A DNA stretch of 32,334 bases from Bacteroidaceae bacterium (lineage in GTDB: Bacteria > Bacteroidota > Bacteroidia > Bacteroidales > Bacteroidaceae): positions 1 to 32,334 of the forward strand of contig JAFYQQ010000056.1 in the NCBI GenBank assembly GCA_017559845.1, in the 5' to 3' direction. Position numbers and translations under genes: made by a program. Every line of letters starts with the position of its first letter. Positions within the stretch are counted from its first letter, which is position 1. The notes beneath the pieces were generated by a model. It did not search any database and was not told the DNA's origin. It saw only the letters and a program-made list of their open reading frames with translations. Shown here piece by piece: positions 13,786-22,915 of this stretch.

Positions 13786-15561
13786 CTACAGCGAATTGAC
13801 GAATTCTGTGAGCGCCTCAATCTCTTTGCGGGACACTTTGCGGTCTATGCCGTGGCGGTGGATGCTGAACACTTCCTGCATGGTGGCGGCACGGCCGTCA
13901 AACAGATAGGGAGCAGTGCGCCATACCTCGCGCAGCGTGGGGGTGTCCCACCCTTTCTCAAATTCCACGTCCTGGCCTATGCGGTGCATCTTACGGTCGG
14001 TATAGTAGATGCCGCTGTGGCAATCGCCGCATTTCAACTTCTCAAAAACCTTCTTCCCCTCGCGAGCCTTGTCGGACAGTTCCCCATTGACCAGATAAGG
14101 GCTAGGCACGGCCTGGAGCGACTTCAGATAAGCGTCTACGCAGGCGGCGTCCTCCTCTGACACGTTGAAGAACTGAATAAAACGGAACCCTGCCCGCACA
14201 GCCCATTCGGCGGTCTCGCGTATGCCGGATATCATACTGGGCGGAGTGGGATGGCTGTACAACAGACTCTTGCAGTTCTTGGGATTCCCCACCCCATCGT
14301 TCATCAGGTCCCAGTTCATGCCGTCCGTGCGCGCCCCTCCGGGATGGCATCCGTTGCAACTCTGCCAATTCTGGAAACAATGGGAAGCGTCGTTGAAGTA
14401 ACGCTCACCCTTGTGTACATCCGTTTCTTCGCGTCCAGGATTCAGTTCAACTGCCGTAAGTTCGTCTGTCTCCACATCCAGAATGTTCAGCACATCGGCA
14501 AAATAGGTGGGCACATAGAGTTTGCCGGAAGCAAGCACCATCTTTCGGGGGCCGTTGCCCAGCAAGGGAACACGCCGGCGCAGTCCGTACAGGAAGTTCA
14601 GGTCGTATTCCAGAGCCGCCTTGTCGGGATAGGCCAGCAGTTTTTGCAGCATGGCCTTGTGGTCAATCACGCTGACGTCATGCGTTCCCGAATGCGAGAT
14701 ATAGAGTTTCTCCTGGTTGCAGGCGATGCCCCAGATGCCGGCAGCGCCCCTTTCGGGTTCGTCAACGACAACCGTCCCCAGAAAGGTCTGCTTTTCCACG
14801 TCAATCACGCTGAAGGCGCTGGTGTTCATCCAACCCTGCTGCAACTGGGAGGTGGGTACGGCATAACGTCCCAGATTATGAGACGCGTAGAGGTACTTAC
14901 CGTCGGGCGTAATGCAAATGCCTCGCACGGCATTGCTACCGTTGGCCAGCCGTATATCCCTAATCTTGTTAAAGCCTTTCATCTCTATGACAGACACGCT
15001 GGCTGCCACATAATCCGCATCGGCACGGCGGTCGGGAAGGAAATTGGCAACGAACAGAAACTTGCCGTCCTTGCTGAAGACGGCCGACCGCGGTTCGCGC
15101 AAGACCCTGGCCGTGCGCACCACCTGCATGGTAGTGGGGTCTATCTCCGAGACCGTATTCTGAAATTGATTACAGACGTAGATGTGGGATTTGTCAGGAC
15201 TATACAGAGGGGCGCATGCACCAGAGCCCGTCACCACCGTTGCCTCGGTCTGCCCATTCCGCAAAGAAATCCGGTTCAGGCGGCCCACAGCGTCAAAGGT
15301 TGTAACAAACGCCTTGTCGCCGTCGGCCAAAAGACCTGTAGGCGTTCCGTCTGTCGGATAAGAGTGCAAAAGAGTACGGCCGTCTGCCGCAAAGACATCC
15401 ACTCGCTTTGGCCCTTTCTGCGTCATAATCAGTTCGCCCCCTGCCCCCAAAGCCAAATCTGTGGGGAAGAACGGTGGAATTCCAGCGAATGCACTACTTA
15501 TTCCTAAGATAAGGGACAAAAACCATCTCAACAAGCTTCTCTTTATGTTCATGCCAATCAT
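13786..15561 (-). CDS. Beta-propeller / di-haem cytochrome c peroxidase (MauG-type) fusion, secreted
   Basis: 591 residues from the ATG at 15561. A frame from 15594 overlaps the CcsBA stop and delays the signal peptide, so the inner start is preferred. The signal peptide (LLRWFLSLILGISSAFA) leads into a YVTN-like propeller (about 35-350; repeated YVCNQFQNTVSEIDP, YLYASHNLGRY, YISHSGTHDVSVID). The C-terminal domain has two haem c sites, SCNGCH (Cys402, Cys405, His406) and CGDCH (Cys511, Cys514, His515), in the context of di-haem peroxidases. It would reduce peroxide or oxidise an unknown substrate in the periplasm. Last gene of the operon, 7 bp after CcsBA, which would attach its haems. Confidence 0.8.
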   Translation of the reverse strand: MIGMNIKRSLLRWFLSLILGISSAFAGIPPFFPTDLALGAGGELIMTQKGPKRVDVFAADGRTLLHSYPTDGTPTGLLADGDKAFVTTFDAVGRLNRISLRNGQTEATVVTGSGACAPLYSPDKSHIYVCNQFQNTVSEIDPTTMQVVRTARVLREPRSAVFSKDGKFLFVANFLPDRRADADYVAASVSVIEMKGFNKIRDIRLANGSNAVRGICITPDGKYLYASHNLGRYAVPTSQLQQGWMNTSAFSVIDVEKQTFLGTVVVDEPERGAAGIWGIACNQEKLYISHSGTHDVSVIDHKAMLQKLLAYPDKAALEYDLNFLYGLRRRVPLLGNGPRKMVLASGKLYVPTYFADVLNILDVETDELTAVELNPGREETDVHKGERYFNDASHCFQNWQSCNGCHPGGARTDGMNWDLMNDGVGNPKNCKSLLYSHPTPPSMISGIRETAEWAVRAGFRFIQFFNVSEEDAACVDAYLKSLQAVPSPYLVNGELSDKAREGKKVFEKLKCGDCHSGIYYTDRKMHRIGQDVEFEKGWDTPTLREVWRTAPYLFDGRAATMQEVFSIHRHGIDRKVSRKEIEALTEFVNSL

Positions 15562-15568
15562 ATTTTTT

Positions 15569-18055
15569 TCACTCTGTTTTCTTATCATAATCAACCGCCC
15601 GCTGCTGTATCGTTTCCTTGCACAAAACCGTCTTCCATTTTATGCGTGAGAAAATAGCCAAGACCAAAACTGTGGCCAGTGCGCCATAAAGGTACACGGA
15701 TATTCCCCGCACATCATCGTGCTGTCCATAAGAATGCATGCCACTCAGAAAATAATTCACGCCGAAAAAGGTCATCAACACCGAAGCAAATGCCAAAACG
15801 GATGAGAGATTGAACATCCAGGGGTTGTTCCAGCGTCTGAACAAATGCAGATGCGTAACCACCGCATAGCACACAACGGTAATGAGCGCCCAGGTCTCCT
15901 TGGGGTCCCACCCCCAATACCTGCCCCACGACTCGTTGGCCCATACTGCTCCAAGGAAAGTGCCTACGGTCATGAAGGCCAGCCCCAACCACAACGTCAT
16001 TTCATTTAAAATACTCAATTCTGCTATTCGCACTTTCAGAACCTTTACATTCCGCCGGCCCGACGCAGCCATCAGCGACAAATTGGTAAGTCCCAGCAGA
16101 CAGCCAATACCAAAGAATCCATAAGCCGCCACAATGACCGCCACATGAAACATCAGCCAAGGCGACTTCAGCACGGGCACAAGGGGTGTTATCTGCGGAT
16201 CCATCCAGTTCAAACCTGAAACGAACAGGACAATGCCTCCCAACAACGTAGCCAAAGCAAACGTAACAACGCTCCGCCGCGCAAACAACAGTCCGCCACA
16301 AACAGTTGCCCAGGATACATAGACCATGGTTTCATAGGAATTGCTCCAGGGAGCATACCCACCGATATACCAGCGCATTGCCATGCCGGCCATGTGGAAA
16401 TGGAACACAATCAAAACCCCTGCCCCCAATATCCCAACGGCAACTTTGAGCCAAAGGTTCTGACGGAAAAGCAGGACAAAAGAGAAAAGCAACAGCAGAC
16501 CGCCCAACGCCAGATAACCGATTCTGCAACAGCGGAAAATCTGCAATCTGTTATATTTCAACTCCGCCTGTATCCGCTGCGGGGAGATATCCACTCCCCC
16601 ACCCTTTGCCTGCTGGTAAATCTGAATCATACCCACAATCTCGTCGGCCTTTGTCCAGTCTCCGTTTTCCAACGCTTCCTGCACCTCTGACAAATACCAG
16701 TCCATGATGCGGGATACAAACATGGAATCTTTTCCAGAAAACACAGAAAGGTCATCGCCCGGAGCATACCATTTCAAATCTGGGTCGCCCTCCCTTGGGA
16801 ATAAGTTCAGGCCTTGGCAACGGACCAAGCGGCTGAAAAGGTTTATCTGCTCGTCCAATTTTATAAGATCCTTGTCAAAACGGGTACGCGATGCCGGTTC
16901 CCTACCATAAGCCTCTGCAAGCTTTGACTGCAATTTATAATTGCCGTCTCCGTCAAAAGCCTCTATATAGGCACACGCCCCTTGCGTCAGACCATAGCAA
17001 TGCGTCAATTCGGCATTGGAAAAGGCTATCAGCGGCACACGCATCCACACCTCGGGCATGGCCAACAGGCTTATCAAGAACTGGTCGGGACCGAGCGTAC
17101 CAAACTTGTCCTCTCTGTGCAGTTTACGGAGAATTTCCGAAGAATACGTATTGACCGGCATCATGCGTCCGCTGCCCGACTGGACGGGCAATGCCCCGAA
17201 CTTTTCCGCATGTTCACTGCTTACCTTGCATTTCAGAACAGCTTGAATCGGGTTGGAGGCATCTGCTTTGGCAGCAACAGAGAACGGGTTACCCACAACA
17301 AGCAACAGTAGACAAATGGCCTTGGCCGTATTCCGCAACTCCCGAAGGCGGGATTTCAAGCGCATAAAGCGGGATCCTCTACCGAACAGACAGAGGACAA
17401 AGCCTAACAACAACAAAGTGTAACCGGCATAAGTGATACGTCGTCCTGCCACATCCGAGCTGACTGTAAAAACCGTTCCGCATTCATCCGAATCATAAGA
17501 AGCCTGAAAGAAGCGGTAACCTTTGACATCCAGCACATTATTCATATATATACGTTCCGCACGCTTTTCCCCATCCACATGCACTACCACTTCGCTTTCA
17601 AAAGAGGAAGGACTGGAAGAACCCGGATAGCGGGTCAGTGTAAAATTCTTTAATTCTACGGAAAAAGGCAACGTGTGGACGGTTTTTCCCCTTTCTGTCC
17701 GGACAACAATCTGGTTGCTTGTCTCACCTTCACGCAAATGCATCGTTCCGTCCTGTGAGAAAAGAAATGTGGTAAAGGCTCCTGTCAAGATGAGGATAAG
17801 CGCAAAATGGGTAAGCATGAATCCCCACCTTCCTTTCCGTAACCATTGGTGGCGCAGGGCCACTGCCAAAAAGTTTACAACCAACAACGTCTGTAGGAAG
17901 ATAAACAAAGCAGAATGGTAAACAAGGGATTGGGCAACGGCTGTTCCCTGATATTTCTCTATAAAGGTGGCAACGGCCAGTCCTAATGCATAAAGGAGCA
18001 ACAGCACTATCGTTGTCACTGACGAAGAGAGAGTTTTTACGAATCTACTTTTCAT
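15569..18055 (-). CDS. ccsBA: CcsBA cytochrome c assembly protein (ResB-CcsA fusion)
   Basis: 828 residues, the size of fused System II synthetases. The N-terminal ResB part has membrane helices near 15-32, 48-68, 79-100 and 210-226 and the ResB motif RFFQASYDSDECGT (about 171-184). A large periplasmic segment (about 263-505) follows, then the CcsA part with multiple helices and the tryptophan-rich haem-handling motif SWGRYWGWDPKETW (Asp717). It moves haem to the periplasm and ligates it to CxxCH motifs. Its neighbours on both sides are CxxCH proteins, so it probably serves this operon. It follows the SUMF1 fusion gene by 58 bp. Confidence 0.9.
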   Translation of the reverse strand: MKSRFVKTLSSSVTTIVLLLLYALGLAVATFIEKYQGTAVAQSLVYHSALFIFLQTLLVVNFLAVALRHQWLRKGRWGFMLTHFALILILTGAFTTFLFSQDGTMHLREGETSNQIVVRTERGKTVHTLPFSVELKNFTLTRYPGSSSPSSFESEVVVHVDGEKRAERIYMNNVLDVKGYRFFQASYDSDECGTVFTVSSDVAGRRITYAGYTLLLLGFVLCLFGRGSRFMRLKSRLRELRNTAKAICLLLLVVGNPFSVAAKADASNPIQAVLKCKVSSEHAEKFGALPVQSGSGRMMPVNTYSSEILRKLHREDKFGTLGPDQFLISLLAMPEVWMRVPLIAFSNAELTHCYGLTQGACAYIEAFDGDGNYKLQSKLAEAYGREPASRTRFDKDLIKLDEQINLFSRLVRCQGLNLFPREGDPDLKWYAPGDDLSVFSGKDSMFVSRIMDWYLSEVQEALENGDWTKADEIVGMIQIYQQAKGGGVDISPQRIQAELKYNRLQIFRCCRIGYLALGGLLLLFSFVLLFRQNLWLKVAVGILGAGVLIVFHFHMAGMAMRWYIGGYAPWSNSYETMVYVSWATVCGGLLFARRSVVTFALATLLGGIVLFVSGLNWMDPQITPLVPVLKSPWLMFHVAVIVAAYGFFGIGCLLGLTNLSLMAASGRRNVKVLKVRIAELSILNEMTLWLGLAFMTVGTFLGAVWANESWGRYWGWDPKETWALITVVCYAVVTHLHLFRRWNNPWMFNLSSVLAFASVLMTFFGVNYFLSGMHSYGQHDDVRGISVYLYGALATVLVLAIFSRIKWKTVLCKETIQQRAVDYDKKTE

Positions 18056-18113
18056 TCCGAAAAATCATAAAGGGTACACAGACTGAAGAGTCATCCACTT
18101 CTGCACACTTAAA

Positions 18114-21100
18114 TCAGTCTTCAATAATCATACGGAAACCCACATTAAATACAGGCTGGTAAGGATAATAGAATTTGCGGGTATGCGCAGTTGCGTATTT
18201 GGGACGGTCTATGAATGAACCTCCGCGTACAACCTTATATTCTGATTTACCCTTCTTCCTTTCCTTATACACATAAGGGAGATAATCAGAACGTGTCCAC
18301 TCTGCCACATTGCCATGCATGTTATACAAGCCGAATGGGTTTGGTTCATATACCTTACCACCCACTTGAACCAGACTTCCGTCATCGACACTTTCTTCCT
18401 TGGGCAGATATGTATAATACTTATACCAATAATTGGACTTGTCCATCGGTTGCGGATCTATGCCAATAACTGCAAACTGTAACGTGGTTTTATCCGCCAA
18501 GTTTTCCTTCTTGCCGAAATCAGTATGCATATCGCCATACCAGAAGTCTTCGGCACTACCCGCACGACAAGCCCATTCCCACTGTGCCTCCGTTGGAAGC
18601 GTGATGTTCAGACCCGTCTTTGCACTCAGCTGTTTACAATATTCCATCGCCTGGTTATAGCTTACACGGATAACCGGCTGGTCTGGTTTGTTGGCCGGAT
18701 AACCGGGCACTACATGGTCTTTCCACTGCTGGTCCATGTGACGGCTGTCATGTTCCGGGAAGATTACATTGAACTGCTCATTAGTCGTTTCCAACTCTGC
18801 CATCCAAAATCCTTGCTTGATTTTCACCCTGGCTGTGGGATAAGCATCCGGCTCTCCGCTGTAACTGCCCATCACAAAGCGTCCTGCGGGAATTCGTACA
18901 AAATTCACCTTTATACCCGGCGCTATTTCCACTTCCTTACGAGTCTGGTCCTCTTTTGCCAACAAGTCATTCGCCCTTGCTGCATCAAACGGCCAATCTT
19001 TCGCCGTTACGTCCTTTGGATTCGTTTCCGCACGTTTCTCGGGCATCACTGGGGTAACCGGTCCTTTGCCTTTCAGATAGGCTGCATAATCGGCTATTTC
19101 TTTCTGCCAATCCACTCCTGCCCCGTTAGCATACTTGTCAGTCAATTCCTTACGGCGTTTTACTTGGTCAAATCCCTGATAAGGAAGTACATCCTTACCC
19201 ACGGCATTGGCATTGAAGTAACCCTTGTCCGGGGCGTTATAATCAATCCAGTTATACAGCTTCTTCCATTCTTCGTCTGTCAGTTTCACATTATAATGAC
19301 CCTTTTTCAACAGGCGGACCAGCTCGCTGGTATTGGGGTGGTATTCATAGGGATACAAAACCTTCATATCACCCTCGCCACCCTGACGGTGGACGTAGGG
19401 ATGAATATTCAGATATGAAGTGCCATAGCCTTGTTTATCTTTCTTTCCACCACGCAAGTCAAATGCCTTGCCTTCGCCGTTGTGGCATGCTATACAAGCA
19501 CGGTCCAAAATGGGTTGGACTTCCAGGTCAAAGGTGAATGAACGAACTCCACCTTCGGGCAATGTCAAAGATGCCGGGGCTTTTTGAGATGCAATCACAC
19601 GCTTGGGAATGACAACCTGATTCTGATTTTCATGACAACCAATGCAAGAAACCAGCTCGCCAGGCTGGCCGGTAACCCAACTGCGCATCCATTGCACGGC
19701 AACACCGTCCTTGTCCAGCGGCTGGATGGAAATCGGCGTGTTGGCCGGAGCCTTGAAGATGACAGAGCCGTCCTCCTCGACGGGTACTGTTCCCAGGATT
19801 CGCTTGATGTCCCAACCGGACTGGATGCCATGCCAGTTGTGGTCAGACGTGGTTCTCAGATAGGCGTATTCGTACGCATGCAGACGCAGTGCCTTGACGG
19901 TTCCGCGGGGTATGCCTTTCAAGCCTTCGCCCTCGTAAATGTCCTGGATAAAGAATGTGGCTTCCTTCTCGTTCAGCTTTACACGGTCTGGGATGGACGG
20001 GGGCGTCTTGGTCTTGCGGACAACAATCGGGCTGATATAGCCTTCGCCCTCGGCCTTCATCAGGCACGTCACGTTGTCATACACATCCACCAGATACAAT
20101 CCCCACAGGTCGTTTGGCGACAACTTGGCGGAAACCAGGAAATACTTGTCGCTCAACGGAGTGGGCTTGACAAACTGGGGCCATACGCCATTGACCAGCT
20201 CGTCCTTTACGAGTTCCACAACCGGCCGGTTGCGGTAAGGAATTTCCTGTATCATTCCGGCTGCACCCTTACGATGCTTTGAAGGGTCAAACAAAATCAA
20301 ACGACCCGAACGGGCCACACCGTGGTGGCCGGAAATGATGCCCACGAAAGCTGACGGATGGCCGGGTAAAGGCTGTATGTCAAATGTGCTGTTAGGGAAC
20401 ATGGATCCGCTTCCGTACAGTGCTTTTTGTTCTGTCCCATCAGGATTCATCGTCATGACAAGGCGTGTGTAATAGTGCGTCAGGTCTGTATATTCCCAAC
20501 GAGTGTACATTACCTTTCCGCTGTGCGTGATTGTCGGATTCCAGTTTGCATCCTGATCAAACGTCAAACGGCGCAGACGCTTATCCTTGGGGTCAAACAG
20601 CATCATATTTCCCACTACATCCGAACCGCTCACACAAGGAACACCCTGGTATCCGATATTGGAAACAGCAATGACACGGCCGTCTGGCAAATAAGTTCCG
20701 TCATAAAATTCGATGTCGGGTTCGGAACATTCAACCATTGGACGCAACCCCGTTCCGTCCAATTTTACCTCAAATACATTCCAATGCTTGTTTTCCTCCG
20801 TTTGGGTGAACATTACGCGGTCTCCATCCCAATGCAATTTCAAGTCTGATACCGGAGAACCGTTTGCCGGGGCATGGACAGAGCGTACACAGACATCGCC
20901 ACGCAGGTTGGTCAACTCCACGATATCTGCTTGAAATCCACTACGAGGAGCAGAGGTCTGGTTGCTCCAGTTATTGGATTGTGTGCCCAAAGAAGGGCTC
21001 ATTGCGCTACGTGCCGCTGCGCCCAATTTATAACGGGCCGCCACCACTCTGTCTGCATCCAAGAGCGTATTGCCCAAAAGAATTGCACGCTTGTTCGCCA

Positions 21101-22100
21101 ATGCTTTCTTGGCATTTTCTATTGCCTTTACGTCCCCACAATAAATACCATCAAAGCCTTTTTGAGACAACTGAAGCAATTCATTGAACAACGGTTCATA
21201 TTTGGCCACATCATATCCTGGCTGTTTTTTTATATCAGCAAAAGCCAACTTTATCGCTTCAATGTTCAGCCATTCCAAATCTTTCTGAATATCCAAAACA
21301 GCACGAACCGTGGCATACAGCTGAATGGCGTTGCGCAAACGCTCTTCTGCCGTGGCACCAGACAAGTTCTCTAACTCTTTTTTATAATGCGAAGCATCTT
21401 TCAATTGAGAAAGGAGGGATGCAATCATCTGCGTTTCGGCTTCTTCTCCCTGTGCAACCATCCACGATTCCAATCCATCGGCATCGGTTGCCAAAACTCC
21501 AATTTCGTGTGGATATTGCCTAAATAGTTCTTTTGCAGCTTGCTGCGGATAATTGTTAAGGATGCCAAAAGAAACAGAGCCCTGTGTCAGTTTGTCCACT
21601 ATGCCGACTTCCGTTTCGAAACGTACATATTTCTTGTCAAGATTGTAAATTACCAGCGCATCGGCGTGGCAGAAGATGCCATGGTCATATTTCTTTCCAC
21701 CTATGACAAGTGGATTCCCAAACACACCTATGTTCTTATATACTTGGTCGTATCCTGTTTTCTGATACGCTGGTTCTAATTCATCCAACCAGACTACAGA
21801 ACCATCTTCCTTAATGAGACGGGCATTGACAAAAGCGCTCCAGTCCTGAGCTGTCCCATCTGAGGTGCCGGAGGCGGTCAAGACGAGTTGATCCCATCCC
21901 TTTATATTGGCGGACATGGGGACTGCTTTTTCGTGGGAACGCATAACGGGTGATTTTACGGGCACTCCAGCTTTGGCAAAGTCTGCCCGTAAGTTCAACT
22001 TGGCTTCCACGGAGGCCTCTATCCATGTCTTTTCCTTTTGAGCCAAAACGATTAAAGGAAAAAACATGACGATTATTGCCAGGAATCTGAATGTGTTCAT
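18114..22100 (-). CDS. NPCBM / hydrazine-synthase-alpha-like / di-haem / SUMF1 fusion protein, secreted
   Basis: 1328 residues with signal peptide MNTFRFLAIIVMFFPLIVLA. Domains in order: an NPCBM-type carbohydrate-binding domain (about 55-165; GWDQLVLTASGTSDG, KKYDHGIFCHADA); a helical linker; a TolB/HzsA-alpha-like propeller (about 385-800) with MYTRWEYTDLTHYYTR, MNPDGTEQKALYGSGSMFP and GIISGHHGVARSGRLILFDP; two haem c sites, CIGCH (Cys819, Cys822, His823) and CIACH (Cys869, Cys872, His873); and a SUMF1 domain (about 1065-1328; RIPAGRFVMGSYSGEP, TLPTEAQWEWACRAGS, VVRGGSFIDRP). The SUMF1 part lacks the cysteine pair of formylglycine-generating enzymes, so that activity is unlikely. The protein is periplasmic and redox-active; its substrate is unknown. 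Second gene of the operon. Confidence 0.75.
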   Translation of the reverse strand: MNTFRFLAIIVMFFPLIVLAQKEKTWIEASVEAKLNLRADFAKAGVPVKSPVMRSHEKAVPMSANIKGWDQLVLTASGTSDGTAQDWSAFVNARLIKEDGSVVWLDELEPAYQKTGYDQVYKNIGVFGNPLVIGGKKYDHGIFCHADALVIYNLDKKYVRFETEVGIVDKLTQGSVSFGILNNYPQQAAKELFRQYPHEIGVLATDADGLESWMVAQGEEAETQMIASLLSQLKDASHYKKELENLSGATAEERLRNAIQLYATVRAVLDIQKDLEWLNIEAIKLAFADIKKQPGYDVAKYEPLFNELLQLSQKGFDGIYCGDVKAIENAKKALANKRAILLGNTLLDADRVVAARYKLGAAARSAMSPSLGTQSNNWSNQTSAPRSGFQADIVELTNLRGDVCVRSVHAPANGSPVSDLKLHWDGDRVMFTQTEENKHWNVFEVKLDGTGLRPMVECSEPDIEFYDGTYLPDGRVIAVSNIGYQGVPCVSGSDVVGNMMLFDPKDKRLRRLTFDQDANWNPTITHSGKVMYTRWEYTDLTHYYTRLVMTMNPDGTEQKALYGSGSMFPNSTFDIQPLPGHPSAFVGIISGHHGVARSGRLILFDPSKHRKGAAGMIQEIPYRNRPVVELVKDELVNGVWPQFVKPTPLSDKYFLVSAKLSPNDLWGLYLVDVYDNVTCLMKAEGEGYISPIVVRKTKTPPSIPDRVKLNEKEATFFIQDIYEGEGLKGIPRGTVKALRLHAYEYAYLRTTSDHNWHGIQSGWDIKRILGTVPVEEDGSVIFKAPANTPISIQPLDKDGVAVQWMRSWVTGQPGELVSCIGCHENQNQVVIPKRVIASQKAPASLTLPEGGVRSFTFDLEVQPILDRACIACHNGEGKAFDLRGGKKDKQGYGTSYLNIHPYVHRQGGEGDMKVLYPYEYHPNTSELVRLLKKGHYNVKLTDEEWKKLYNWIDYNAPDKGYFNANAVGKDVLPYQGFDQVKRRKELTDKYANGAGVDWQKEIADYAAYLKGKGPVTPVMPEKRAETNPKDVTAKDWPFDAARANDLLAKEDQTRKEVEIAPGIKVNFVRIPAGRFVMGSYSGEPDAYPTARVKIKQGFWMAELETTNEQFNVIFPEHDSRHMDQQWKDHVVPGYPANKPDQPVIRVSYNQAMEYCKQLSAKTGLNITLPTEAQWEWACRAGSAEDFWYGDMHTDFGKKENLADKTTLQFAVIGIDPQPMDKSNYWYKYYTYLPKEESVDDGSLVQVGGKVYEPNPFGLYNMHGNVAEWTRSDYLPYVYKERKKGKSEYKVVRGGSFIDRPKYATAHTRKFYYPYQPVFNVGFRMIIED

Positions 22101-22127
22101 AATATAGACATAAGGGAAGTTCTCCCC

Positions 22128-22697
22128 CTACAATGCTGCCTTTGTATTCGTAAAGCGCAAACCTGCGTTGTCGTGATAGCAAGCCCATTCGTCAACGATT
22201 GCGCCTTCAGGGCCAGCCATCATAAAGTGGAATGTCTCCATCTCCTTCAAGCGAAGCACATCTCCTACTTTCTGCACAACAAAGTTCTTGCTTTTTATCT
22301 CACCATGACTGGCTGGGATAACCGGTGCATCTGGTGTGGCGTCGCCAACTTCAGAGAAATTGTAGACCCACCCTTTGTTTACCATCCACGACTCGTGTTT
22401 GGCCGGGAAGTCTGTCGCTACGTGGGCATGCTCTGGAATCATCTGCCCAGGCAACAAATAGATGGCATGGGCAAAGTAGCCATATTCTGCATCATTAACC
22501 CAAAAGATGCCACCCATACCAACGTGCTCAAAATCACCCAAACCAAAGTCGGTCACCCACATGTCTTTGGCCATCAGTTCTGTAAAAGGAATGCCATAGA
22601 AATCGAACATATCTTTCATGGCTTCAATTGCAACATCTTGCTGGAATTTGCCGTCCTTATAGAAATCGGCATTTGTAAATTTCTTAGCGTATTTCAT
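22128..22697 (-). CDS. Cupin protein resembling D-lyxose isomerase
   Basis: 189 residues from the ATG at 22697; a frame from 22778 adds an unlikely cysteine-rich tail and spans the promoter. The core is a cupin with LLPGQMIPEHAHVATDFPAK (His90, His92), HESWMV (Glu102) and METFHFMMAG (His157), the four metal ligands seen in D-lyxose isomerase-type cupins. No signal peptide, so cytoplasmic, unlike the rest of the operon. It leads the cytochrome operon: its stop is 27 bp before the SUMF1 fusion. The link to a sugar substrate agrees with the NPCBM domain next door, but that is inference. Confidence 0.7.
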   Translation of the reverse strand: MKYAKKFTNADFYKDGKFQQDVAIEAMKDMFDFYGIPFTELMAKDMWVTDFGLGDFEHVGMGGIFWVNDAEYGYFAHAIYLLPGQMIPEHAHVATDFPAKHESWMVNKGWVYNFSEVGDATPDAPVIPASHGEIKSKNFVVQKVGDVLRLKEMETFHFMMAGPEGAIVDEWACYHDNAGLRFTNTKAAL

Positions 22698-22743
22698 ACT
22701 ATTTTTTATTTTAAAGTCTTTACTATTATTCATACAGATATGG

Positions 22744-22751
22744 CAAAGATA
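22744..22751 (-). promoter_or_regulatory. -7 element TATCTTTG of the cytochrome operon
   Basis: The minus strand reads TATCTTTG, 46 nt before the ATG at 22697. TTTG at 22771-22768 gives only a 16-bp spacer, shorter than the usual 19-21. Confidence 0.5.
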
Positions 22752-22854
22752 AACATAAATTCTGGAACAAACACACACCTTTTGCCAAAATTATCTCAAA
22801 TCGAAGCAAGATTAGGCCCAAGCGTGCTTCTGGCAAGCCTTATAAGGTTACGAA

Positions 22855-22896
22855 AATCGCCACGGGCAAGCCTTTTTAGCGCTGTCCGTGGCGATT
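22855..22896 (-). terminator. Terminator of the alpha-galactosidase gene
   Basis: AATCGCCACGG (22855-22865) and CCGTGGCGATT (22886-22896) are a perfect 11-bp inverted repeat with a 20-nt loop, 20 bp past the GH36 stop. It separates that gene from the cytochrome operon. Confidence 0.7.
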
Positions 22897-22915
22897 ATGG
22901 TCTACAATCTAAATA

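Noticed and set aside
14251..15507. 418-codon plus-strand frame opposite the cytochrome peroxidase
   Set aside because: Antisense to a gene with two CxxCH motifs and a propeller; the translation shows no recognisable domain and no start signals.
18114..22100. True hydrazine synthase activity
   Set aside because: Only the alpha-like propeller and two haem sites are present, no beta or gamma subunit genes lie nearby, and the fusion with NPCBM and SUMF1 differs from anammox HzsA.
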